DNA of 5,541 bases, taken from the NCBI GenBank assembly GCA_046541195.1, contig JBKHDT010000089.1:1-5541 (forward strand). Direction: 5' to 3'. Positions within the stretch are counted from its first letter, which is position 1. Every line of letters begins with the position of its first letter. Of this stretch, positions 1 through 5,541 are shown piece by piece. The stretch comes from JBKHDT01 sp046541195 (lineage in GTDB: Bacteria; Pseudomonadota; Gammaproteobacteria; Halothiobacillales; Halothiobacillaceae). The notes under the pieces were generated by a model. It had not been told where the DNA came from. It made no database searches and saw only the letters and a list, made by a program, of their open reading frames with translations. A program made the translations under genes and the position numbers.

Positions 1-1
1 G

Positions 2-532
2 TTCAGCAATATTGCAATGGTCTGCCCCGACCTGGCACCACGGACCATGGTCATGAACGGCGTCTCCAAGGCCTATGCAATGACCGGGTGGCGCATTGGC
101 TATGCGGCCGGCCCGCGCGATCTGGTCAAGGCCATGACGGCCGTGCAGTCGCAAAGTACCTCGGGGGCCTGCTCGATCGCCCAGGTGGCCGCCCAGGCTG
201 CCATTGAGGGCGACCAGTCCTGCATTGCCCCAATGCTCGAGGCGTTTCGCGCCCGGCACGATTTCGTGGTCGATGCGCTCAACCGGATCGAGGGCGTGCA
301 GTGCCTGCCGAGTCAGGGCGCCTTCTACGGCTTTCCCGACATGCGGGGGGCGATCGCCCGGCTGGGGGTTGCCGATGACGTGGCGCTGGCAGGTCATCTT
401 CTGGATGCCGTTGGGGTGGCGGTGGTGCCCGGTTCCGCCTTTGGTGCGCCCGGTCATGTGCGGCTCTCCTACGCTACCGGCATGCCCCAGCTCGAAAAGG
501 CGCTGAATCGCATCGCCGACGCCCTGGCCTAG
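2..532 (+). CDS. Class I PLP-dependent aminotransferase (aspartate aminotransferase-like), C-terminal part
   Basis: This is the C-terminal 176 residues of a fold-type I aminotransferase. The reading frame is open from base 2, so the true start lies left of the window; family members are about 390-400 residues. The PLP Schiff-base lysine sits in NGVSKAYAMTGWRIGY, with K at visible residue 23 (bases 68-70) and the phosphate-binding arginine of the GWR motif at residue 31. The arginine that binds the substrate alpha-carboxylate is in HVRLSYAT near the C-terminus (residue 154). These features fit a cytoplasmic enzyme of the aspartate aminotransferase I-gamma type, which transfers an amino group between an amino acid and a 2-oxo acid. 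Substrate choice (aspartate, aromatic or other) cannot be read from this part, so no gene symbol is given. It is separated from recA by 71 bases on the same strand. The family call is secure and the exact substrate is not. Confidence 0.93.
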   Translation, partial: FSNIAMVCPDLAPRTMVMNGVSKAYAMTGWRIGYAAGPRDLVKAMTAVQSQSTSGACSIAQVAAQAAIEGDQSCIAPMLEAFRARHDFVVDALNRIEGVQCLPSQGAFYGFPDMRGAIARLGVADDVALAGHLLDAVGVAVVPGSAFGAPGHVRLSYATGMPQLEKALNRIADALA

Positions 533-603
533 GTCGGGGTCCGCGCCGGGCCGACAGGTCCGGTCTCCCGAATCCATCGAGACAATCTCCGGAGAAACAT
601 CCC
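533..603 (+). promoter_or_regulatory. recA leader with ribosome binding site (GGAGA, 591-595)
   Basis: This gap between the aminotransferase stop and the recA ATG has a clear Shine-Dalgarno, GGAGA at 591-595, eight bases before the ATG at 604, which supports that start. A short inverted repeat, GTCGG (533-537) and CCGAC (551-555), encloses a 13-base loop; it is weak, has no T-run and is not a convincing terminator. I see no CTGT-N8-ACAG LexA box and no well-spaced -35/-10 pair. GACAAT at 581-586 resembles a -10 but lies almost on the ribosome binding site and has no partner at the right distance. The recA promoter may therefore lie inside the upstream gene or be divergent. Confidence 0.7.
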
Positions 604-1641
<1,038 letters not shown>

Positions 1642-1648
1642 ACCGCGC

Positions 1649-2089
1649 ATGTCGACGGGGACGGCCGAGGATGCCGCGGTTCGCCTGCTTGCGCATCGGG
1701 AGCACGCTCGGGCCGAGCTGGCGCGCAAGCTGCGCGATCGCGGTTACGCGGCATACGAGATCAGCGAGGCGCTCGATGCGCTTGAGGCGCGTGACTGGCT
1801 GAGCGACCGGCGTTATGCCGAATCGTTTCTGCGCAGCCGCATTGCGAAGCACCAGGGACCGTTCAAGATTCGGGCCGAGCTGCGAAAAAACGGCGTCGAC
1901 GAGGACGTGATCGAGGCGGCGCTGGCCGAGCAGGCAGTCGACTGGCTCGAACTGGCCAGGGAACAGGTGGTCCGTCGCTTCGGCGCGGAGGCGCCTGCGG
2001 ACGAGCGCGAGCGGGCGCGGCGCTTTCGTCACCTGCAGGCACGGGGCTTTTCGGGCGAGGTGGCCCGCAGGGCAATCGACCCGCAATGA
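1649..2089 (+). CDS. recX: Regulatory protein RecX
   Basis: RecX binds the RecA filament and limits its growth and ATPase and co-protease activity, which explains its usual place directly after recA. The 146-residue product is somewhat shorter than the 166 residues of E. coli RecX. The family's tandem three-helix repeats are visible. Residues 13-32 contain LLAHREHARAELARKLRDRG, residues 50-64 contain WLSDRRYAESFLRSR, residues 70-83 contain GPFKIRAELRKNGV, and the last repeat has RFRHLQARGFS at residues 125-135. The open frame extends upstream to 1505 inside recA, but that stretch is only the +1-frame shadow of recA. The ATG at 1649 sits directly before the conserved region and 7 bases after the recA stop. 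No strong Shine-Dalgarno precedes it (a weak GAGG at 1627-1630 is distant), so initiation probably depends on ribosomes finishing recA. This would keep RecX well below RecA levels (inference). Confidence 0.95.
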   Translation: MSTGTAEDAAVRLLAHREHARAELARKLRDRGYAAYEISEALDALEARDWLSDRRYAESFLRSRIAKHQGPFKIRAELRKNGVDEDVIEAALAEQAVDWLELAREQVVRRFGAEAPADERERARRFRHLQARGFSGEVARRAIDPQ

Positions 2090-2256
2090 ACATCAATGAC
2101 CCGGCGCCCCGGCGCCGGGCGCACAGGATCAACGCCTGCGGGACCTTCGGCGTCCGGCAGGCGTTCCCGTGCCGCACTTGCCGTCGTGTCGCGACTTTCC
2201 CGGACACGGGCCGCGCCGACCGGATTCCAATTTGTTTCGCGAGATCGAAATCATGA
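2086..2256 (+). CDS. Possible 56-codon small ORF bridging recX and alaS
   Basis: An ATG at 2086 opens a 56-residue frame that overlaps the recX stop in an ATGA junction (2086-2089). Its own TGA (2254-2256) overlaps the alaS ATG in a second ATGA junction (2253-2256). The predicted peptide begins MNINDPAPRRRAHR, is rich in arginine and has four cysteines (residues 18, 29, 32 and 50), two of them as CRTC. I recognise no family and see no signal peptide or membrane segment. The ribosome-binding match is poor (AGGG at 2069-2072, 13 bases away), so translation would rely on coupling to recX. A strong hairpin lies inside the frame. It could be a coupling or leader peptide for alaS, or simply a chance open frame, since stop codons are rare in DNA this GC-rich. 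It overlaps no annotated gene beyond the two 4-base junctions. Confidence 0.25.
   Translation: MNINDPAPRRRAHRINACGTFGVRQAFPCRTCRRVATFPDTGRADRIPICFARSKS
2104..2122 (+). repeat. GC-rich inverted repeat downstream of recX
   Basis: GCGCCC (2104-2109) pairs with GGGCGC (2117-2122) across a 7-base loop. The same stretch holds an alternative perfect 12-base palindrome, CCCGGCGCCGGG (2108-2119). It lies 14 bases after the recX stop and has no T-run. It may fold in the transcript, but a function is not supported. Confidence 0.4.
2131..2165 (+). promoter_or_regulatory. Strong hairpin with cUUCGg tetraloop between recX and alaS
   Basis: AACGCCTGC (2131-2139) is perfectly complementary to GCAGGCGTT (2157-2165). 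After a G-G mismatch the stem continues with GGAC (2141-2144) against GTCC (2152-2155), and is closed by C-TTCG-G (2145-2150) with one bulged C (2151). C(UUCG)G is a known extra-stable RNA tetraloop. The bases after the stem are CCCGTGCC, not a T-run, so it is not a standard intrinsic terminator. It could be a Rho-linked or partial terminator after recX, an mRNA 3'-end stabiliser or a folded part of an alaS leader. These roles are inferred; the base pairing is read directly. Confidence 0.6.
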
Positions 2257-4865
2257 CCAGTGCAGAGCTGCGCAAGGCGTTTCTCGAGTTTTTCAAGGCG
2301 CGCGATCACGAGATCGTGCCGTCCGCTTCGCTGGTGCCCCAGCATGACCCGACCCTGCTTTTCACCAATGCAGGCATGGTGCCCTTCAAGGATGCCTTTC
2401 TCGGCCGGGAGCACCGTGAAAACCCCCGGGCCGTGAGTTGCCAGCGCTGCGTGCGTGCCGGGGGCAAGCACAATGATCTGGAAAACGTCGGCTACACCGC
2501 CCGGCATCACACCTTTTTCGAGATGCTGGGCAACTTCAGCTTCGGGGACTACTTCAAGCACGATGCGATCCGCTACGGATGGGACTTCCTGACCGAAACC
2601 CTTGGATTGCCTGCCGACAAGCTGACCGTCACCGTCTACGAGACCGACGACGAGGCCTACGAGATCTGGGCGCGCGAGATCGGGATTCCGGCCGAGCGCC
2701 TGATCCGCATTGGCGACAAGCCCGGGGGCGGGTCGGACAATTTCTGGCAGATGGGCGATACCGGGCCCTGCGGCCCCTGCACCGAGATCTTCTACGACCA
2801 CGGTCCCGAGGTGCCCGGCGGGCCGCCGGGTTCTCCGGATGAGGATGGGGACCGGTTCATCGAAATCTGGAACATCGTCTTCATGCAGTATGACCGGGAC
2901 GAGTCCGGCGCGCTGAATCCCCTGCCCAAGCCTTCGGTCGATACCGGCATGGGGCTTGAGCGACTGGCGGCGGTGGTCCAGGGTGTGCACAGCAACTACG
3001 AGACGGATGTCTTCCAGCGTCTGATTCGGGAGGCGGCCGTGCTGACGCACACCGATGATCTGGAGCTCAGTTCACTGAAGGTGCTGGCCGATCATGTCCG
3101 CTCCTGCGCGTTCCTGGTCGCGGACGGCGTCCTGCCGGGCAATGAGGGTCGGGGCTACGTCTTGCGCCGCATCATTCGCCGGGCCGCGCGCCATGGCCAC
3201 AAGCTGGGCCAGGACCAGCCCTTCTTCCACCGGCTCGTGGCCCCGCTGGTGGAGCTGATGGGCGAGGCATACCCGGAACTGGTCGAGGGGCAGGCCCAGA
3301 TTGCCCGCGTCCTGGAGCAGGAAGAGCAGCGATTCATCCAGACCCTCTCCTCGGGCATGGGGCTGCTCGAAGACGCGCTCCGGGGCCTGTCCACGGGCGA
3401 CACGCTCGACGGCGAGCTGGTGTTTCGGCTCTATGACACCCATGGCTTCCCCTTCGACCTGACCGCTGACATCGCGCGCGAGCGCGGCGTACTCCTTGAC
3501 GAGTCGGGATTCGAGCAGGCGATGGCCCGGCAGCGGGCGCAATCCCGTGCGGCGAGCCATTTCTCGGTGTCGCAACACGCCGTGGATATCGAGGTGGATA
3601 CCTGCTTCGAGGGATACGAAAAGGAAACCGAATCCGGTCGCGTCCTGGCGTTGCTCCAGGACGGCCACCCGGTTTCCAGCCTGGTCGCGGGCAGCGAGGG
3701 CGTGGTCGTGCTGGATCGAACGGCATTTTACGCCGAATCCGGGGGGCAGGTCGGTGACACGGGGGTGCTCGTCGGCGAGCAGGGCCGCTTCGTGGTCACC
3801 GACACCCAGAAGCAGGGCGGCGCCTTTGCGCACGTCGGGCGCGTGGTGGAGGGCAGCCTCGGTGTGGAGCAGACGGTCGAGACCCGGATTGATGCCGAGC
3901 GCCGACAGGCCATTCGCCTGAACCATTCGGCCACTCATCTGCTGCATGCCGCGCTGCGGGCGGTGCTCGGTCCCCATGTCCAGCAGAAGGGTTCCCGTGT
4001 GGCGCCGGAGGAACTCCGTTTCGATTTTTCGCATCCGGAGCCGATTTCATCCGAGGCACTGGCCCGGATCGAGTCGCTGGTCAATCAGCAGATCCGGTAC
4101 AACGCGGCCGTGGACACGCGGGTCATGCCGATCGAGGCCGCCCGGGAAGCCGGGGCGATGGCGCTGTTCGGGGAAAAGTACGGTGATGAAGTGCGGGTGG
4201 TCACCATGGGGGATTTCTCCATGGAGCTTTGCGGCGGCACCCATGCCCGGCGCGTGGGGGACATCGGCCTGTTCAAGATTACCAGCGAGGGCGGCGTTGC
4301 AGCCGGCATCCGCCGGATCGAGGCCGTCACCGGCGCCGGTGCCCTGGCGTGGGTCCATCGTGCAGACGAGCAGCTCGGGCGGATCGCCTCGCTGGTCAAG
4401 GGCGGCCGGGCCGAGGCCTTCGATCGGGTGGAGCAGTTGCTCCAGCGCAGCCGCCAGCTCGAACGCGAACTGTCCGAGCTCAAGGCCCGCCTGGCGAGCC
4501 AGGCCGGTGGAGATCTCGCGGCCCAGGCGCAGGAGCTCAACGGCGTCCGGATTCTGGCTGCAAGTATCGAGGGAGCCGACCAGGGAGCCTTGCGGGAGAC
4601 GGTCGATCAGCTCAAGAACAAGCTCGGGACGGCCGCGATCGTCCTGGCGGCCGTCGAAGAGGGCAAGGTGCGCCTGGTGGCGGGGGTGACCCCTGACCTG
4701 ACCGACCGGGTCAAGGCCGGGGCCCTGGTGAATGTGGTCGCCCAGCAGGTTGGCGGCAAGGGTGGCGGGCGGCCGGACCTGGCGCAAGCGGGGGGCAGCG
4801 ATGCGGCCGCCTTGCCCGCGGCGCTTGAATCGGCCAGGACCTGGCTCCGGGAACAGCTCGGCTGA
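2253..4865 (+). CDS. alaS: Alanine--tRNA ligase (AlaRS)
   Basis: AlaRS attaches alanine to tRNA-Ala and hydrolyses mischarged Ser- or Gly-tRNA-Ala. The 870-residue product matches the 876 of E. coli. The N-terminal class II catalytic domain has the motif 2 region RCVRAGGKHNDLENVG (from R65) and motif 3 DTGMGLER (D230-R237). The tRNA-acceptor domain has N297 in PGNEGRGYVLRR and D395 in RLYDTHGFP, the probable counterparts of the E. coli residues that read the G3:U70 pair. The editing domain has SGGQVGDTG (from about 496) and the zinc ligands H558, H562, C660 and H664 in HSATH and CGGTH. A helical, probably coiled-coil linker spans about 697-750, and the C-Ala domain has the glycine-rich GGKGGGRPD (834-842). 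The frame is open from 2169, but homology begins at MTSAELRKAFLEFF, so ATG 2253 is the start. GAG (2241-2243) is a modest ribosome binding site. I see no clear promoter directly upstream, so it may share the recA-recX transcript or use a weak promoter. Confidence 0.98.
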   Translation: MTSAELRKAFLEFFKARDHEIVPSASLVPQHDPTLLFTNAGMVPFKDAFLGREHRENPRAVSCQRCVRAGGKHNDLENVGYTARHHTFFEMLGNFSFGDYFKHDAIRYGWDFLTETLGLPADKLTVTVYETDDEAYEIWAREIGIPAERLIRIGDKPGGGSDNFWQMGDTGPCGPCTEIFYDHGPEVPGGPPGSPDEDGDRFIEIWNIVFMQYDRDESGALNPLPKPSVDTGMGLERLAAVVQGVHSNYETDVFQRLIREAAVLTHTDDLELSSLKVLADHVRSCAFLVADGVLPGNEGRGYVLRRIIRRAARHGHKLGQDQPFFHRLVAPLVELMGEAYPELVEGQAQIARVLEQEEQRFIQTLSSGMGLLEDALRGLSTGDTLDGELVFRLYDTHGFPFDLTADIARERGVLLDESGFEQAMARQRAQSRAASHFSVSQHAVDIEVDTCFEGYEKETESGRVLALLQDGHPVSSLVAGSEGVVVLDRTAFYAESGGQVGDTGVLVGEQGRFVVTDTQKQGGAFAHVGRVVEGSLGVEQTVETRIDAERRQAIRLNHSATHLLHAALRAVLGPHVQQKGSRVAPEELRFDFSHPEPISSEALARIESLVNQQIRYNAAVDTRVMPIEAAREAGAMALFGEKYGDEVRVVTMGDFSMELCGGTHARRVGDIGLFKITSEGGVAAGIRRIEAVTGAGALAWVHRADEQLGRIASLVKGGRAEAFDRVEQLLQRSRQLERELSELKARLASQAGGDLAAQAQELNGVRILAASIEGADQGALRETVDQLKNKLGTAAIVLAAVEEGKVRLVAGVTPDLTDRVKAGALVNVVAQQVGGKGGGRPDLAQAGGSDAAALPAALESARTWLREQLG

Positions 4866-4888
4866 ACCGGCCCCTCGGGGAACGCCTG

Positions 4889-4912
4889 CGCGAAGCCATC
4901 CAGCGCTTCGCG
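4889..4912 (+). terminator. Candidate alaS 3' hairpin / weak terminator
   Basis: CGCGAAGC (4889-4896) is perfectly complementary to GCTTCGCG (4905-4912) across an 8-base loop, starting 24 bases after the alaS stop. It is followed by GGTTTGCG, so only three T residues are present. Position and stem fit an alaS 3' end, but termination would probably be leaky or Rho-assisted, with some readthrough to lysC. Confidence 0.4.
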
Positions 4913-5001
4913 GGTTTGCGTCAGCGGGTACGTGCCTGCTTGGGCGTCCACGACCGGTTCGCGCGATGATTGCGCCGGAGGCCCTCCCCGACCCTGCCGC
5001 G

Positions 5002-5028
5002 CCAGGGCCATCAAAGGCCCCTGGGGCC
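5002..5028 (+). repeat. Two mutually exclusive hairpins in the alaS-lysC spacer
   Basis: CCAGGGCC (5002-5009) pairs with GGCCCCTGG (5016-5024), with one bulged C and the loop ATCAAA. The right arm can instead pair with its own 3' flank: GGCCC (5016-5020) with GGGCC (5024-5028), leaving a 3-base loop. The two folds share bases and exclude each other. No T-run follows either of them. They lie upstream of the predicted lysC promoter, so they would exist only in readthrough RNA. Confidence 0.35.
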
Positions 5029-5046
5029 GAAAGTCCGGAACGCCAT

Positions 5047-5067
5047 TTGGGGGGATTCATGCCCCAA
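5047..5067 (+). repeat. Short inverted repeat TTGGGG/CCCCAA
   Basis: TTGGGG (5047-5052) pairs with CCCCAA (5062-5067) over a 9-base loop. It lies about 65 bases upstream of the predicted lysC -35 box. It might be a protein-binding palindrome or an RNA hairpin, but nothing in the sequence decides between these. Confidence 0.3.
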
Positions 5068-5131
5068 TCGGTAACCTCAGGCATTCGTGCCGGGATTCCC
5101 TCGATGCGAATCGCCTTGTTGTAGACGTTTC

Positions 5132-5160
5132 TTGCAATTATTGACCAAGTCCTGTACAAA
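5132..5160 (+). promoter_or_regulatory. Predicted sigma70-type promoter of lysC
   Basis: TTGCAA (5132-5137) and TACAAA (5155-5160) each match four of six consensus bases and are separated by the ideal 17 bases. They sit in the only clearly AT-rich stretch of the window. Transcription would start near 5167, giving a leader of about 43 bases. A nearby TTGACC (5141-5146) is a better -35 match but has no -10 at a workable distance. Confidence 0.5.
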
Positions 5161-5189
5161 TATCTGTCCGGGGTCTGGTCTTTTCATAA

Positions 5190-5194
5190 AAGGA
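5190..5194 (+). promoter_or_regulatory. Shine-Dalgarno AAGGA upstream of lysC, unusual spacing
   Basis: AAGGA is the only good ribosome binding site before lysC. It ends 15 bases before the lysC ATG (5210), longer than usual, and 4 bases before another ATG (5199), which is slightly too close. The latter opens a six-codon frame overlapping the lysC start. Confidence 0.55.
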
Positions 5195-5198
5195 ATTG

Positions 5199-5219
5199 AT
5201 GGCGCAATCATGGCTTTGA
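5199..5219 (+). CDS. Hexapeptide ORF (MAQSWL) overlapping the lysC start
   Basis: ATG at 5199 follows the AAGGA site by 4 bases and encodes MAQSWL before TGA at 5217-5219. Its frame differs from that of lysC, whose ATG (5210) lies inside it. If translated, it would end 7 bases past the lysC start, close enough for reinitiation or interference. It may equally be a chance feature, and there is no homology evidence for so short a peptide. Confidence 0.2.
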   Translation: MAQSWL

Positions 5220-5541
5220 TAGTGCAAAAGTATGGGGGCACGTCCGTAGGATCGACCGATCGGATCGAGCGGGTAGCCGAGCGGGTCGTGCGACACCAGC
5301 AGAACGGAGACGACGTCGTCGTCGTGGTGTCCGCGATGAGCGGAGAGACCAACCGGCTGATCGAGATGGCCCGCCAGATCAACCCGCGCCCGAGCGAACG
5401 GGAGATGGACGTGCTGGTGTCCACCGGCGAGCAGGTCACCATCGCCCTGCTCGCGATCGCGCTGGAGCGACTGGGGCAGCCGGCGCGTTCCTACACCGGT
5501 GCGCAGGTGCGGATTCTCACCGACAGCGCCCATACCAAGGC
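5210..5541 (+). CDS. lysC: Aspartate kinase (aspartokinase), N-terminal part
   Basis: Aspartokinase phosphorylates aspartate with ATP to give aspartyl-4-phosphate, the first step towards lysine, threonine, methionine and diaminopimelate. The window holds the first 110 complete codons of a protein that is usually about 410 residues long in this group, and the frame is open to the right edge. The N-terminus MALIVQKYGGTSVG has the conserved kinase motif with K7, G9-G10, T11 and S12. VVVVVSAMSGETN covers residues 36-48, with S41 in the conserved serine position. VSTGEQV (residues 70-76) includes the conserved E74, and YTGAQVRILTDSAHTK ends the visible part. This closely matches the monofunctional Pseudomonas-type enzyme rather than the aspartokinase-homoserine dehydrogenase fusions, although the C-terminal ACT domains cannot be seen. 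ATG 5210 is chosen because family homology starts there, despite the long distance from the AAGGA site. The window does not show what lies downstream. Confidence 0.97.
   Translation, partial: MALIVQKYGGTSVGSTDRIERVAERVVRHQQNGDDVVVVVSAMSGETNRLIEMARQINPRPSEREMDVLVSTGEQVTIALLAIALERLGQPARSYTGAQVRILTDSAHTK

Larger units (their letters stand above)
4866..5209 (+). other. 344-base alaS-lysC spacer
   Basis: No protein-coding or RNA gene is recognised here. The first 250 bases are GC-rich and hold several inverted repeats (4889-4912, 5002-5024, 5016-5028, 5047-5067). The last 90 or so (from about 5113) turn AT-rich and contain the lysC promoter and ribosome binding site. I looked for the lysine riboswitch that precedes lysC in some bacteria and did not recognise its core, and the leader after the predicted promoter (about 43 bases) is too short to hold one. 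A 21-codon ORF (5059-5124) and an antisense frame through 4866-5011 are open but unsupported. Confidence 0.6.

Noticed and set aside
2178..2206. Possible alaS promoter starting at TTGCCG
   Set aside because: The base run 17 bases downstream (CGGACA) does not resemble a -10 box.
2169..2252. Upstream ATG extension of alaS by 28 codons
   Set aside because: The added residues do not match the AlaRS N-terminus, which starts at MTSAELRKAF (ATG 2253).
3072..4034. Long minus-strand open frames inside alaS (also 1863-3050 and 4047-5159)
   Set aside because: They are shadow frames of alaS and recX in GC-rich DNA, with no recognisable domains.
4866..5011. Antisense open frame in the alaS-lysC spacer with coding-like composition
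   Set aside because: Third-position GC is high, but the frame continues into alaS antisense, shows no recognisable family and has no good start signal.
5059..5124. 21-codon ORF (MPQSVTSGIRAG...) upstream of the lysC promoter
   Set aside because: The G-run before it is only 4 bases from the ATG, no promoter is visible and no homology is recognised. It is too short to support on its own.
4920..5209. Lysine riboswitch before lysC
   Set aside because: I do not recognise the conserved L-box core, and the predicted transcript leader of about 43 bases is too short.

Overview
The window is a 5.5 kb piece of a GC-rich bacterial chromosome carrying a conserved housekeeping cluster, all on the + strand: a truncated class I aminotransferase, recA, recX, alaS and the start of lysC. 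The order recA-recX-alaS-lysC, the Pseudomonas-like start of the aspartokinase and the E. coli-like AlaRS all point to a gammaproteobacterium. The high GC would fit a Chromatiales/Ectothiorhodospiraceae-type or Pseudomonas-like lineage, but the sequence alone does not fix the genus.

Layout. Bases 2-532 are the C-terminal 176 residues of a PLP-dependent aminotransferase that enters from the left edge. A 71-base gap with a good ribosome binding site, but no LexA box that I can see, leads to recA (604-1641). recX (1649-2089) follows after 7 bases and is probably translationally coupled to recA. The 163-base recX-alaS gap contains a strong hairpin capped by a cUUCGg tetraloop. It is also bridged exactly by a 56-codon open frame that overlaps the recX stop and the alaS start through ATGA junctions. 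alaS (2253-4865) is complete. A 344-base spacer (4866-5209) holds a candidate alaS 3' hairpin, further GC-rich inverted repeats and an AT-rich stretch with a sigma70-like promoter. lysC starts at 5210 and runs off the right edge.

Function. RecA and RecX form a recombinase/modulator pair for homologous recombination and the SOS response. AlaRS charges tRNA-Ala and edits mischarged tRNA. Aspartokinase opens the aspartate-family amino acid pathway. The aminotransferase probably links to amino-acid metabolism.

The genes are ordinary, and I see no mobile element, CRISPR array, RNA gene or defence system. The points worth a second look lie in the spacers: the ATGA-bridging small ORF before alaS, and the lysC start region. 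At lysC the Shine-Dalgarno is oddly placed, a hexapeptide ORF overlaps the start, and an 11-bp inverted repeat covers the start codon. No previously undescribed system is demonstrated here.
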